Below, in pieces: positions 42,362-52,975 of a stretch of 64,000 nucleotides of DNA. The notes beneath the pieces are model-generated. The model saw only the letters and a list, made by a program, of their open reading frames with translations, was not told the DNA's origin and made no database searches. The number at the start of each line of letters is the position of its first letter. The stretch's first letter is position 1. Origin of the DNA: Mycoemilia scoparia (lineage: Eukaryota; Kickxellomycota; Kickxellomycetes; Kickxellales; Kickxellaceae). Location of the stretch: NCBI GenBank assembly GCA_027575805.1, contig JANBPU010000018.1:106849-170848 (forward strand), given 5' to 3'. Both the position numbers and the translations under genes were made by a program.

Positions 42362-43880
42362 GGTATCTGCTATTTAGATTTTTAGTGTATAAACAATGCC
42401 TATTACTCATTATTTTTCTAGTTAAATATACTACTATTCTTATTTTTGCATTAACATAAAAACTACTCTAATAATTTAAGTTTAGTTGCCATATTTAACG
42501 ATCAGGCATTGTTGATTCCTTGATGATTACATTTAACAGTTTTTTTGTGACTATACAATATGCTGTATTACGGGATATGAGATGTTATCCATAGTATGCC
42601 AACTTCCAGAAGAAAGCTAACAGGCACACATGAAAAGGACCGATAAGCAGCTTAGCCCAACTGGTGGTGCTAAAATTGTATACACGTGGCTTAGATCTTG
42701 GGAAGATCTTGAGAACCCAGTTTCTAAAAATTGAGGACTACTGTTTCCGAAAATACTCTCCTATAATGCAGAAATGCATAGTAGCGTGAGATCTAGGCAT
42801 TCGAGCCAGGATGTGTGAGTTTTAGTTAAACATGTTAAAAAGCAGCATTTCCAAGAACCTTTTGGCTTACAAATTAGCATGTGTGTGTAAAAGTCGGGGA
42901 CCATCTTTGATCTGTGGTGTCCAGAAAAGGCAAAAGTGAAAAAGCCGCCAAGCTAGTAGCAAGTTCCGCGTTTGTTTACGCGTTTGTGAATATCGAAAAT
43001 CTATTGGCTGGTTATGAAAGCACCACTTGTTCACCACCCACATTTGGTATTTCTCATACCTAATCTATAATTTTTTGTGGGAACGCCTCCTCCTCTCTCA
43101 TAGACACCAGACTGCTGCTAGTGGGTTCCACCAAACACACACGCCATCAAAAGCACTGTTTATCCAAATTATTTCTCTCTCTTGGGGGGAGGAGGGAGTG
43201 GTAGTGGTGGTCAAATGCTGGACTAATATACTTGCCAACATGGTTGTTTTGTTGCTCTGTAATTCCTCTCTACGTTCTCTATTCTCTTTCTCTACTATTA
43301 ACACTGTATTTTAGTTCTTTTTTTTGTTTGGAGGTATATAACAGAGATCTCTACTACTTGCTTTTGCAAAAGTTGAATCTTTCTTTGCCAACGGGCTATT
43401 TGCTAGCTTTATTGGGCGTCTTTTTCATTTTCTGCTTCTTGGATCACATCTTCTTTCCACACAAGGTCGTCAATAAGGTGTTCAATTCTACGCACTTTTT
43501 GTTGAAAAGGCAGCCATATCACAACAAACCCTTTTGTACTATCGCTTTCTGCGCCTTTGCTTAAAATAAGCACGAGCTTTTTGTTGTAATATTGAGAATT
43601 GGGCCAATATCTTGGGCTTTTTTACCACTTATTCCTTGGCCATCTTGTTTACTTGTTTTCCTTTCAAAGTTCATATTTTTCAAGTATCTCCCTTAACTAC
43701 TAAACCTTTTTTACCCCCGTTATTATTATACACCGAATTTTCTTTTAAAACGTACCAATTCGTTAATTGCCAGGTACAGCAGCAGTCGGCTCAAACGATA
43801 ACAATATTCCTGAATAAACCCAAAGCACAACACGCCCATCACCATCCCGCCAAACATATGCCATACGTGTGCCATAAATA
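42362..43880. other. Spacer between APSES factor and LIM protein
   Basis: No gene seen. It contains an ACGCGT box (42978-42983) and, from 43230, a long T/C-rich tract up to the LIM start, probably promoter and leader. A weak family B-like block around 42655-42770 is too diverged to call. Confidence 0.5.
42978..42983. promoter_or_regulatory. MCB-like ACGCGT box
   Basis: TTTACGCGTTTGTG lies about 900 nt upstream of the LIM gene and 620 nt downstream of the APSES gene. The exact six-base core is present, but one such box is weak evidence of regulation. Confidence 0.25.
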
Positions 43881-46800
43881 ATGTTTTGTAAGAACTGTGG
43901 TGATATCGTATTCAAGGAAAGATGTAGTCGATGCGGAGGACTTGGGGTCGAGTCTATTGCAGAGGGGTCGGTTGTAAAATCAGAAAAGAAAGATCCATGG
44001 TCTACCACGTATCTTGAAAAGCGCAACCAAATTGGTGTGAGTTCAGCCAAACAGCGGCCAGCGGTAAACTCGATGTTTTTCAAAGATCCCGTTGTTTCGT
44101 CTCCGGGCGGGTACATCAATAGCTATGGTGCCCCAACACCACCCAGAGAATATAACAAGGCAGGATATTCGCCGAGATATAATAGTACACAGCAAACTCC
44201 ATTGCCTCAGAAGCCATTCGCAGACATTCGCAGACGCAGTGTATCTGAGCATAAGGAAAAGGAGCTTGGAAACATTCTGTCGCTGTCACCAAACATGAGG
44301 GACCTGCGAATTGGCAAACAAAACACACCCCCATCAATCCAGGATAAATATTCGCCAAGGGCTATAATGCGGGAAAGTACTATAGGAAATTCTCCAGTAG
44401 TCAACACAGCACAAAACTACTCGCCGTTTGCACGGAATATACCAGCGAATTCGTCGCCATTAACTTCCTTAAGGGATCCTTTAAGTGGCTATTCAAAGTC
44501 GCCGTCAGCGCGCCCGATGAGTTTGGCAGTAGGGCAAGACTCGCCGTATGCACAGTATAAGCCGCAAAACTACGGGCCAGATCACTACTCGCCAACGTAC
44601 CAGTATGACAAACCCCAGATTCAAGCGGCCACTAATCATGTTACAGAAACCAGATCACTAGAGCCGGCAGATAATAAGGGTGGCGTGAATTCACCTGGAG
44701 TTGAAACGTCTCCACTATCGAAGCCTTCGCGGCATTCTGCTGCCCATTTGGACTTCATCCGCAATAGAGCACAGACGCTCCCTAATTTCGACACTATCAA
44801 CCCTAAAGCTCCCTGTGTGGAATGCTCTAAGCCATTAAGTTTTGAGGAACAAAGGCAATTCGCAAGCAAGCCTGGGCAAGTTTATTGCTCTGACTGCTAC
44901 AACAAGAGTTATTCTAAAGGCCACTGCGATACTTGTAAGAGGCTTGTGCTCACCCATGGGCGTCCGTGGGTGAAGTACGGTGACAAAGTATGGCACAAGC
45001 TGTGTCTACGGTGCAAGCAATGTGATAAGCAGCTCCTGACACCTATGGTTGATATGAGTGGCGTCCCAATTTGCGAGAAATGCTTTTCCTTGAACCCTGG
45101 AAAGGGGTCTCTACTAAAAATGCCAACTCTCGTAAAGTCGCCTACCCAACCGCACACTACGATGAGTAGCATAGAGCCTGCCCCATCACACTCGATGGCG
45201 ATGCCAATCAAGACGGCAGTGTCCGTTTCGGAGAACCCTCCATACACCTCAGGTCAAGCCACAGTCAGGTCAAGCTACTATAGAATCCCAACCAGCTCGA
45301 TGGCTCCAGCTACTAGCTACGCCTTGGCGACCATGCCAGACAAACCAGTCGCTACTACTACACCCGCACAAGCAGAAAGCAACGAAAGGATGTCAATAGT
45401 TTTGAGAGATAGTGGGAACGCAAATAGCACATCTGAGAACACAAGACCCACTTCAATGTACGTAAGCAGGGCCCCAGCCTCCCAAGAATATAAAGCACCG
45501 GTTAGCCACCCTCGCATTGGAATCCCCACGCCACCTATGAACGGAGGGGTAAATGAAAAGCCATCGCCCAGTCCGATATATTCTAAGCAACCAGAGCCAA
45601 AGTTTACTGCAAAGCCACTTTCACCGGTTGCTACTAATAGTACAAGGAACACAACGCCTGCTTCAGATTCTCGGAACTCAAACAGGCAGCCCACTCAAAG
45701 ACAAACGGTCACTTTGGCAGATCTGGCTTCAAACGATATAAGCAGTGACCCATTGCCACCTCCACCCAGTATAAATCACGATACAGTGTCAACGCTCGAG
45801 AGCCAAGAGAGAATGGTTGTGCCTCCACAGGGGTCGCCAAGGTCTCTACCCATGCATGCAGAAAGCGTCAGTGATATTAGTAATGTAGATGTACATTCAA
45901 GTGGGGTTAGCAGTATTGTCAATAAAGATAAATCAGAGCTCCCTACTCCCGTTGAAAGAGAATTCCAAAATAATTCATCACGGGCTATGAGTACCTCGAC
46001 GATGTCACCGGTTCCTCGCTCTCTGGCCGACTATATCCTTCCAGGTCAAGGATCTGGTGAATATCGCACTCAAGATTACACTGCCGACACAAAGGAGGAT
46101 TCAAGGCAGCCTCTCAAGAGAATTTATCAGCAGCTGTCTAGCCTAGTGGATCCAAATGCACCTCGATCAACCAGTCGGAGTGGCCCAGAAGGCACAATGA
46201 GAAGTGTCAATGCAGATCCCAAGCGCACAGGTGTTCCAGAGCTCGAGGATATGATACGGTCACATGTCCAGCCAGCACCAACAAAGAATACCGTTCCCTT
46301 GCTCGATGCTCATAATGAAATGCTTCGCTCCCGCCCACGTCCAGGAGGTCGTCGTCTTCCCACTAATGTTAGTTCTACAGATGATTCCAATAAACAACAA
46401 CAACAACAGCAAAGACGCCATCCTCTTCCAAGTCGACCAAAGTCACGCCCAACACCAAAAGGACCCTCGCCTATGCCACTGCCAAAGTCAAGATCTGGTC
46501 ACCAGAAACAAGCGCCATCGCCAACACAAGCCCTGCCCAACCATTGCTCCAAGTGCCAGAGCCCGGTCGGCGAGACATGGTTTAGACTTTCTGATGGACG
46601 GCAGATCCACCCCGAATGCTTCTTCTGCAGTGCTTGCAAGAAGACCATTGACGATGGCGTGTATGTCTTGGAGGATGGCTGCGAATATCACCCTGAATGT
46701 GTGCCTCCTGAGCCACCCGTCGTTTCAGTGTCCTCCAGACCATCGTCCAGAAACAGGAGTGGGTATGGTGATAACTACGGCTCTAAGGCATCGTTGTTCT

Positions 46801-47450
46801 CAGCACCGCCTCCAGAAGACTACTGCGACAAATGCGATCAAGTGCTGTCTGGCCCGCGCTTCCACCTTTCGAATGGCAAAAAGTACCATCCTGAGTGCTT
46901 TTCGTGCGCTGGGTGTAATGAGCGTTTTGACGAAGGGTCCTATGTTCTGTTCGAGGGTAAAGAGTACCATAATAATTGTATGCCGGCCTCCACGGGAGAT
47001 CCAAACTCGCCTCCCTTGGTTTGTGTCAAGTGTGAAGAAGAGATTGGAGGAGTGTTTGTCAAGCATGAGGGTAAATCCTTCCATCCCAAGTGCTTTAGCT
47101 GCGTTGACTGTGGCAAGGTTATAACACCAAAGATGCCTTTTGGTGAGATCAATGATGGACAGCCCTGCTGTGAGTCATGTCTAAGCCATCGGGCTCAGAA
47201 TGGCTCTTACCCACACCCCAACTCCAGTGAGTATTCGCAAGAGTCTCTTCAGAGGTATCCTCATAGTGCTGCTGCTGCTGCCAACTCAGCTTCAACGATT
47301 CGCTCTAGCCACTATAACAATGCAAACAATCCACACGTTCAACAGCAGCAGCAGCAACAACAACATCAGGGTTACGGGACATACCAAAAGAATTCCATGC
47401 CGCCCGGATCTGCTGCTAGTAATATCCGCTGGAGAGATGTATATGTATAA
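43881..47450 (+). CDS. Multi-LIM-domain scaffold protein (paxillin-like)
   Basis: A protein of 1189 residues. It opens with a Cys4 zinc knuckle (FCKNCG, then CSRCGG). A long Ser/Pro/Thr-rich segment follows, then a LIM-type zinc module pair near residues 312-405 (CVECSKPL, CSDCYNK, CDTCKRL, WHKLCLRCKQCDK, CEKCF). After another 480 disordered residues with poly-Gln come three LIM domains in a row: CSKCQSP (889), CDKCDQV (about 982) and CVKCEEE (about 1048). Each has a W/Y/F-HPECF-x-C-x-x-C core. The tail ends in Gln-rich sequence. LIM scaffolds of this kind (yeast Pxl1, animal paxillin) join actin, Rho GTPases and polarity sites. ATG 43881 places the first zinc knuckle at the very start. Confidence 0.88.
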   Translation: MFCKNCGDIVFKERCSRCGGLGVESIAEGSVVKSEKKDPWSTTYLEKRNQIGVSSAKQRPAVNSMFFKDPVVSSPGGYINSYGAPTPPREYNKAGYSPRYNSTQQTPLPQKPFADIRRRSVSEHKEKELGNILSLSPNMRDLRIGKQNTPPSIQDKYSPRAIMRESTIGNSPVVNTAQNYSPFARNIPANSSPLTSLRDPLSGYSKSPSARPMSLAVGQDSPYAQYKPQNYGPDHYSPTYQYDKPQIQAATNHVTETRSLEPADNKGGVNSPGVETSPLSKPSRHSAAHLDFIRNRAQTLPNFDTINPKAPCVECSKPLSFEEQRQFASKPGQVYCSDCYNKSYSKGHCDTCKRLVLTHGRPWVKYGDKVWHKLCLRCKQCDKQLLTPMVDMSGVPICEKCFSLNPGKGSLLKMPTLVKSPTQPHTTMSSIEPAPSHSMAMPIKTAVSVSENPPYTSGQATVRSSYYRIPTSSMAPATSYALATMPDKPVATTTPAQAESNERMSIVLRDSGNANSTSENTRPTSMYVSRAPASQEYKAPVSHPRIGIPTPPMNGGVNEKPSPSPIYSKQPEPKFTAKPLSPVATNSTRNTTPASDSRNSNRQPTQRQTVTLADLASNDISSDPLPPPPSINHDTVSTLESQERMVVPPQGSPRSLPMHAESVSDISNVDVHSSGVSSIVNKDKSELPTPVEREFQNNSSRAMSTSTMSPVPRSLADYILPGQGSGEYRTQDYTADTKEDSRQPLKRIYQQLSSLVDPNAPRSTSRSGPEGTMRSVNADPKRTGVPELEDMIRSHVQPAPTKNTVPLLDAHNEMLRSRPRPGGRRLPTNVSSTDDSNKQQQQQQRRHPLPSRPKSRPTPKGPSPMPLPKSRSGHQKQAPSPTQALPNHCSKCQSPVGETWFRLSDGRQIHPECFFCSACKKTIDDGVYVLEDGCEYHPECVPPEPPVVSVSSRPSSRNRSGYGDNYGSKASLFSAPPPEDYCDKCDQVLSGPRFHLSNGKKYHPECFSCAGCNERFDEGSYVLFEGKEYHNNCMPASTGDPNSPPLVCVKCEEEIGGVFVKHEGKSFHPKCFSCVDCGKVITPKMPFGEINDGQPCCESCLSHRAQNGSYPHPNSSEYSQESLQRYPHSAAAAANSASTIRSSHYNNANNPHVQQQQQQQQHQGYGTYQKNSMPPGSAASNIRWRDVYV

Positions 47451-48061
47451 TTATTTAATACAAGAGAGTCGTCATTATTTGATATCTTTGTCTCTCCTTA
47501 TTAGGTCTGTTGGCCGCACACACACTTACTCTATCTTAAGCATTATCAAACCATAAAAGCATACTTTTACATCTTCATAATGTCAACTGCACCCCGCAAC
47601 TTTCCTCAAAAATCAATCCTCTCCAAGTCTTTGTAAAGAATTCTAGCTATATCAAGCGTTCAGACTTGTGGATTTACCTTTCCCAAAAGTTTTTGTCCTT
47701 GATATATCTGTCTATTTTATTTTATCAACTCAAATTTGCACTCCTTATATAGCATCGATTGCGTTTTACTTTTTAATTCAACTTTTGTTTTTCGCTTCCA
47801 AATTCCGTTTCCAATTGTTATTAAAACAGCCATTCCTCATATTAGTAACTTCATATTGTCATAATAATCAATTGTAATTTTGACTGTCTCATTCCTTTAC
47901 TTGTACAACGCTTTTGGTATTGTATTTAGGCCACAATGGCATACCTATCTACCTTAATATAATAGTATAAGATTCCACAAAACATGATATAAAACTAGGT
48001 ATTTTGTTGGTCAACTACAACTGTTTTAAAATAACAGAGCTTTTAAGCTACAAATATCTAT
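47451..48061. other. Spacer between convergent LIM and NSRP1 genes
   Basis: No gene and no copy of the repeat families seen. The sequence is T-rich and holds the 3' ends of both genes. Confidence 0.55.
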
Positions 48062-49589
48062 TCATTGACTTTCTTGCTGCTGGCTTTTGGCTTTCTTGCG
48101 AGCCAGATATCTTTCTCTGGCACTCATGACTGATTCCTCTGTGTTGTGTCGTTTATTCATCCGTGCAAGTTTTTCCCGTTCATGTTCCTGAAGTTCCTGA
48201 TCCTCTTTGGCGTTGTTTTCTATCTGTTTTTCAATATATCTACTAACCTCAGATCTACCTTCATTATCATGTCCTCTTCTGGACCTGTGTCTATTGTACT
48301 TTTGATCATTTCTATGGCCTGTGTCATGGTCTCTGATCCTATATCTTGAGCCCCTGGATCTGTCCCTATTATCATCATCATCATGTTCCCGTAAACCATT
48401 ATGCCTTCTAGATTTTGTCGAAACACCTGGTTTGTTTATAATATTGATCCCGGACTTTAAAAGTTCGCGTTTATCAACAACCTCGTTATCATCGTTCAAA
48501 GTAACATCTTTTCCATAATCTTTAATCTTCGAATCCTTTTTATCCGAACCGCATGGGTGGTGTTTATTGTCACTGGACTCTTTGGTGGATTCCCCAATTG
48601 GTTTTTGCAATGCCAAGAAACTCGCTTGCCTAGCAGCACTAGTAGCTTTGTCGGTTTCGTCAATATAGTTTTGGTAGAACCCAGTCATATCCTTCCTCTT
48701 TGTTACGTCCTCAGCTTCTATTGATCAGCAATTTTCAAATAAAACATCCAGAAAATGCTCGAGTAACGATGCTTAGATTCAAACTTAGATATAAAATGAT
48801 CCACTTCACATACCTTCCTTGAGCTTCTCCTCTTCTTCCAATCTACGCATCTCTTCCATTTGTTCCTTGTATCTATGAATTGTTACAATAACGCGCTTTT
48901 AGCAATTGTTTTATTGTTATTATCACTTGGCGTCTCAATCCTTTTATATGGGTAGAATACATACGCTGTTGTTACGAATTTCTCTTTATCTGCGTAGAGC
49001 TCGCCCTCAGCCTCCCTTTCTTTTTGTATTATTTTTTCTTTGACTCTGGCTTGATCGAATTTTCGTCGTTCTGCGGTCTTTAATAAAGCGTCGATATATT
49101 TGGACTACAAAATAGACAATAATATAATATAGGGCAACTAAATTAGTGGAAAATATTAGCGTGGTATATATACATATATGGAACATAGAAAAGATACTCT
49201 ACCTTTCTTTCATGTTTTTCTGATCGGATTTGGTCTTTTGCTGCCTTTTCAGCACTTTTCATGACATCATAGGCACCATCATAATCATATATGGATGGAT
49301 CGATATCTTCAACCGTTTCTTGTCTGCTCTTTATTTCCTTTTGTTTTGCTGCCATTGCTATCAGTTCCTTATTTGTAATCATTTTTGCCTGATCCAAGTC
49401 CGAGCTTTTGCCTCCGAATACGTTGGCCGCATTTTTATCTTGATTTGCATTGTTATCATCTTCATTATCTTCTCCAAAGGCGGATGAAACTTTGGAGCCC
49501 GATCTATACTTGGGGTCTTTTGTTTTTTCTGATGTGGGCTTTCGAAGATTCAGCCCGTATTTCAGCTTGATGTTTTTGGTTGACTTCAT
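48062..49589 (-). CDS. NSRP1: NSRP1-like nuclear speckle splicing regulator
   Basis: NSRP1 (CCDC55, DUF2040) is a nuclear-speckle protein that affects pre-mRNA splicing. Exons are 49589-49203, 49104-48965, 48872-48814 and 48717-48062, giving 413 residues with all junctions in frame. The N-terminus has the family pattern KYGLNLRK, then VFG (NVFGGKSSDLDQAK) and DPSIYDYDGAYDVMK. The DUF2040 coiled-coil core follows (KSKYIDALLKTAERRK, ERAEGE-type charged helices, KEKFVTTAYKEQMEEM), then DMTGFYQNYID. The C-terminal 170 residues are Arg/Asp/Ser/His-rich, and the conserved end RYLARKKAK is visible. Gene order relative to VPS45 carries no functional meaning that I can see. Confidence 0.9.
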
Positions 49590-49958
49590 TTTAATCAGCC
49601 TGTAGATGTTGTAAATATCCTAGTGATTTAGACTGTGTTTATTATGGTCTAGTGATATCGAAACTAGTAGATATATAGTATATTGAAGCCTAACACATCA
49701 CTTATGGCACATCGATTTTTATGCAATTGGAACATCCTCTTTCTTTTAATATTTTATTTAAAAGCGTGTATAGAATTGAATACCAAATTAACAATAAACG
49801 TGAGTTTATTTTCCAAGTGTGGCTATTTACTAATAAATATCGACCACCCCCCGCCATTTGCCCGCGATTGCCACTATAATTGTTGGCCACCAAAAGGAGG
49901 TACCCTTCAAAAATTATTATCAGCCAATTCTTGGGTGTATTAGCACATGGACATGCGT
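49590..49958. other. Spacer between NSRP1 start and VPS45 stop
   Basis: The shortest gene gap in this part, 369 nt, must hold the NSRP1 promoter and the VPS45 3' end. A partial family C end, CCCTTCAAAAATTATTATCA, occurs at about 49903-49922, just after the VPS45 stop. Confidence 0.5.
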
Positions 49959-52222
49959 CTATGGAAAGAATGTTGTTGACAGCTCATCCAGAAAGCTTGC
50001 GCTATTATGTATGGTTGTTCCGCCGATAACAATATTTAATCCTGGTAATGGTGGATTGGCGTTGATCTTTGCAATAACCGCTTCCTCCTCAAGGGTCACG
50101 CCGCCCACAAAGAATATGATGATATCCTTTAAAGCTGTCATAGAGGAAGTACCCCCACCATGCTGGCCGTATCTTTCAGCCCCATGAGTCCTGCTGCCAT
50201 CAGCTCCATGTGGGCTATAAGTAGGTAAAAGCTGCTGGATCTTTAGATGCTCTCGGCCCTGGATAAGGAGATCTAATGTTTGTGACAAAAGTGGTTTGTG
50301 TTGTGTATATACATTCTCGACACCCTAAATAATTCACGTAATGCAGCGAGGTTAGGTATATAACACAATCAGACATCTCGTCAATATGTTGTTAGTAAAA
50401 TTACCTTTAGTCCCTTTATCGCATTTATACCTCGAGTGAATATGTTGCTGTTTTCAAACAGATCGCCCTGCCGCTGTCTCCTTCCGCCAAACTTTAGCAT
50501 GGTGTCAACCATCTAGTATAATACTAAAGCTTAGTGTCTTCACCACCACCACCACCATTTTAATAGAGTTTATTTAGAGATTTTTGGAGCTAAACACTTA
50601 CTGATACCATGTCTGGGCTAACACCACTTCTTGCTAGCATCTGTTTTAACTCGGAAGTTGCGTGGGTAGACAGGCCTTCGTACCGAAGTGCATACAAAAT
50701 AACACACTTTACTTTGTATACTGGGCGTATGCCGGGATTTGAAATAAGTGCTTTGACTTGCTCCAAATCAGACTTGTGCTGTTCATTACATGCCAAACTT
50801 TGCTCCAGTTCAGATACAGTTAGCAAATGGTGATCACTGACTAGTCTACTAAGCTCACCAACTAGAGTTACGTGCTTTGTAACATTTCCAGAGAGTTTTC
50901 TGAATTCTGGATAGCTCTCTACAAACTTCTTCATATCGGTGATTGACTCGATCTTTTGTTGAGACTGTGATTTTGATTGATAGTTGTTTACATAATCACG
51001 AATTGACTCGCCCAGCTCGCCAAAGTTTAGGTACTGTGACTGCTTAAAGAATGAGTCTTGGTCAACAGAGAGCACAACTTGCTTCAACTCCTCCTTGATT
51101 CCAGACACATGGGTCAGATCTACCAGTCCATTGTTTATTCCAACAAGCTCATGGACCATGGCGTGATACATCCACTGTAGGAGCAGCGGTGTGACAGGAT
51201 CGTTTCTTCTATCCAGTATAAGGAGCAATGGCGGAGGTTTCTCGACTGGCTTGAAATCAAACAAAGTCTTTTCTCTGTTGACCATGTACTACACAAATTC
51301 AATATGCATTACTATTTGATCCAGGCGACATGATGTTTGGAAAAACAGACAATAATTATTTTTTGTATTGCTACTTACACTGACACTTTCAGCAAGTTTA
51401 GCAGCCATTCGGCTATTGGCCTCATACCTTATTGTTGGTTTTTTTCTGAGTGATAAAAGCACAGATATCAGACCTTGGGTGCATCTATCTAAAGCAGATG
51501 CCTCCCACTCATTCGCTGTTAAGTAGATAGGCATATTTTCTGGCGTCATTCCAAAGTGAAAAGTATGAGAATCTACCGCCAAGTAATCAGCATAAAACTC
51601 CTAAAAGTATAAATATACAACATTGTAAAGCATGTTTTGCTTATGAGCAACCATTATTGTGATCAATAGGCACATGTTAACATGGGTATATTATGTACCT
51701 GGACTTCTTGGACCAGCTCATTCTCATCATGCTCAGCAAGTAGCTCGATCATGCTTTTCTTTAACGCATTGGAAAAGTATACGTAGTAGCTTCCGTATCG
51801 CGGGGCCTGGAGCTCCTTGGCCAACGCCATCATAGATTCATCTGTTGGACGCAAGAAACAAACGCACTTTAAATGTTTTAGTGTATCCCGGTTGGAATTT
51901 CCCACCTTATCCACCAGATATGTCTCCTTCGAAAGAAGGTATGACTGGGTTGCAACAACAGATACTATAGGTGTCTATTTATGTATAAATATACAATCAT
52001 GTTACATAGAGAATTTAGGTAAAGGCAACTTTATCGATCTGAATACTTTTTCATTGCTACCGCAAGAACTTTTTTGCGTATAAATAAATAAATAATCCAA
52101 CTAGGTATATCAAAAACCATCCAGTTACTTACTGTGTGCTCATCAAGAAGCAGAACCTTCATTCCAGTGGTATCACTGAGCATTCGCTCTACATATGATT
52201 GCACTGCCCTGATTATATCCAT
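49959..52222 (-). CDS. VPS45: Sec1/Munc18 protein VPS45
   Basis: An SM protein that binds the syntaxin Tlg2/STX16 and its SNARE complex for Golgi-to-endosome fusion. Exons are 52222-52133, 51974-51699, 51600-51379, 51288-50602, 50512-50405 and 50324-49959, giving 582 residues, the usual length. The N-terminus MDIIRAVQSYVERML, GMKVLLLDEHT and TPIVSVVATQSYLLSKE are family signatures. Others are FLRPTDESM, LLLILDRRNDPVTPLLLQWMYHAMVHELVGI, KKFVESYPEFRKLSGNVTKHVTL, KVKCVILYALRYE and, near the end, DIIIFFVGGVTLEEE and GLNIVIGGTTIHNSASFLDEL. Every exon boundary is phase 0, which is tidy for a six-exon gene. The start ATG gives a normal VPS45 N-terminus with no extension. Confidence 0.96.
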
Positions 52223-52761
52223 TGAAATAGCTATATTACCAGTGTTTCTTAGATACAAGATGGTATATTATACACACAGAATATCTTATTTTGAATACTT
52301 GACAACTCTTGAAATATAATATTATTTTGTAACAATTATGGTATAATGATCAAATCAAATTCTGGTAATAGAGGCTTTTAAAAAGCCTTAAAGTCTTATA
52401 TTAGACTTTATACGCGACCTACAATCACATTTGTATAAGGTCGAATTCACTACAGATTAGCCACACAATGGCTGTGGGTGGACCCTAGCAAAATATACTA
52501 TAAATTTGAATAATAATAATTTTTAATGATGGCAAAAGCTCTGATGTATGTTAAGTTAAATATTCTTGTTATCGTTATTATTACTATTATTATTGGCCGT
52601 GCCATTGTAATTGTAATTTGATTCTTATAAGCTATTGCTTATTCTTCTTCTTTTGTTCGTATGTGTACTTTAATATTTTGTAATTATAATCTTTGGAGTC
52701 CTTTTATGCCCAATAGCTTGTGAAATAAAGCCATAAGGACAGAGTTCATAAAGCCTTAGAC

Positions 52762-52865
52762 AAAAATGGCACCCTAGGAATTGCACATGAAATGGCTAAT
52801 AGTTGGGTTAAAAATCTGACCATGCAACTTAACTTTATTCAAGATTGAACGCAATTTGGCTATAA
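52762..52865 (+). repeat. Family B dispersed repeat, degraded
   Basis: AAAATGGCACCCTAGGAATT, then GCACATGAAATGGCTAATAG and TTGGGTTAAAAATCTGACC, follow the family B block order. The 3' half is largely lost. Confidence 0.45.
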
Positions 52866-52927
52866 AATTAAAATATAACTGAAAAAGATACTAAAAAATA
52901 CTTATAAACATTATTAACGTGAATAGG

Positions 52928-52962
<35 letters not shown>
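52928..52962. repeat. ATT trinucleotide microsatellite
   Basis: About eleven ATT units immediately downstream of the Fus1-like stop codon, probably in its 3' UTR. Confidence 0.85.
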
Positions 52963-52964
<2 letters not shown>

Positions 52965-52975
52965 TATCTTTATGT

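Larger units (their letters stand above)
52223..52975. other. Spacer upstream of VPS45, downstream of the Fus1-like gene
   Basis: Contains a diverged family B copy (about 52762-52865) and an ATT microsatellite (about 52928-52962) that reaches nearly to the Fus1-like stop. No gene seen. Confidence 0.55.

Noticed and set aside
42655..42770. Possible further family B copy
   Set aside because: Only scattered short matches (for example CTTGAGAACCC) are visible; order and spacing are not kept.
46264..47124. 286-codon second-frame ORF inside the LIM gene
   Set aside because: It lies within the three C-terminal LIM domains, whose frame has all zinc ligands; the alternative frame has no family match and arises from biased codon use.
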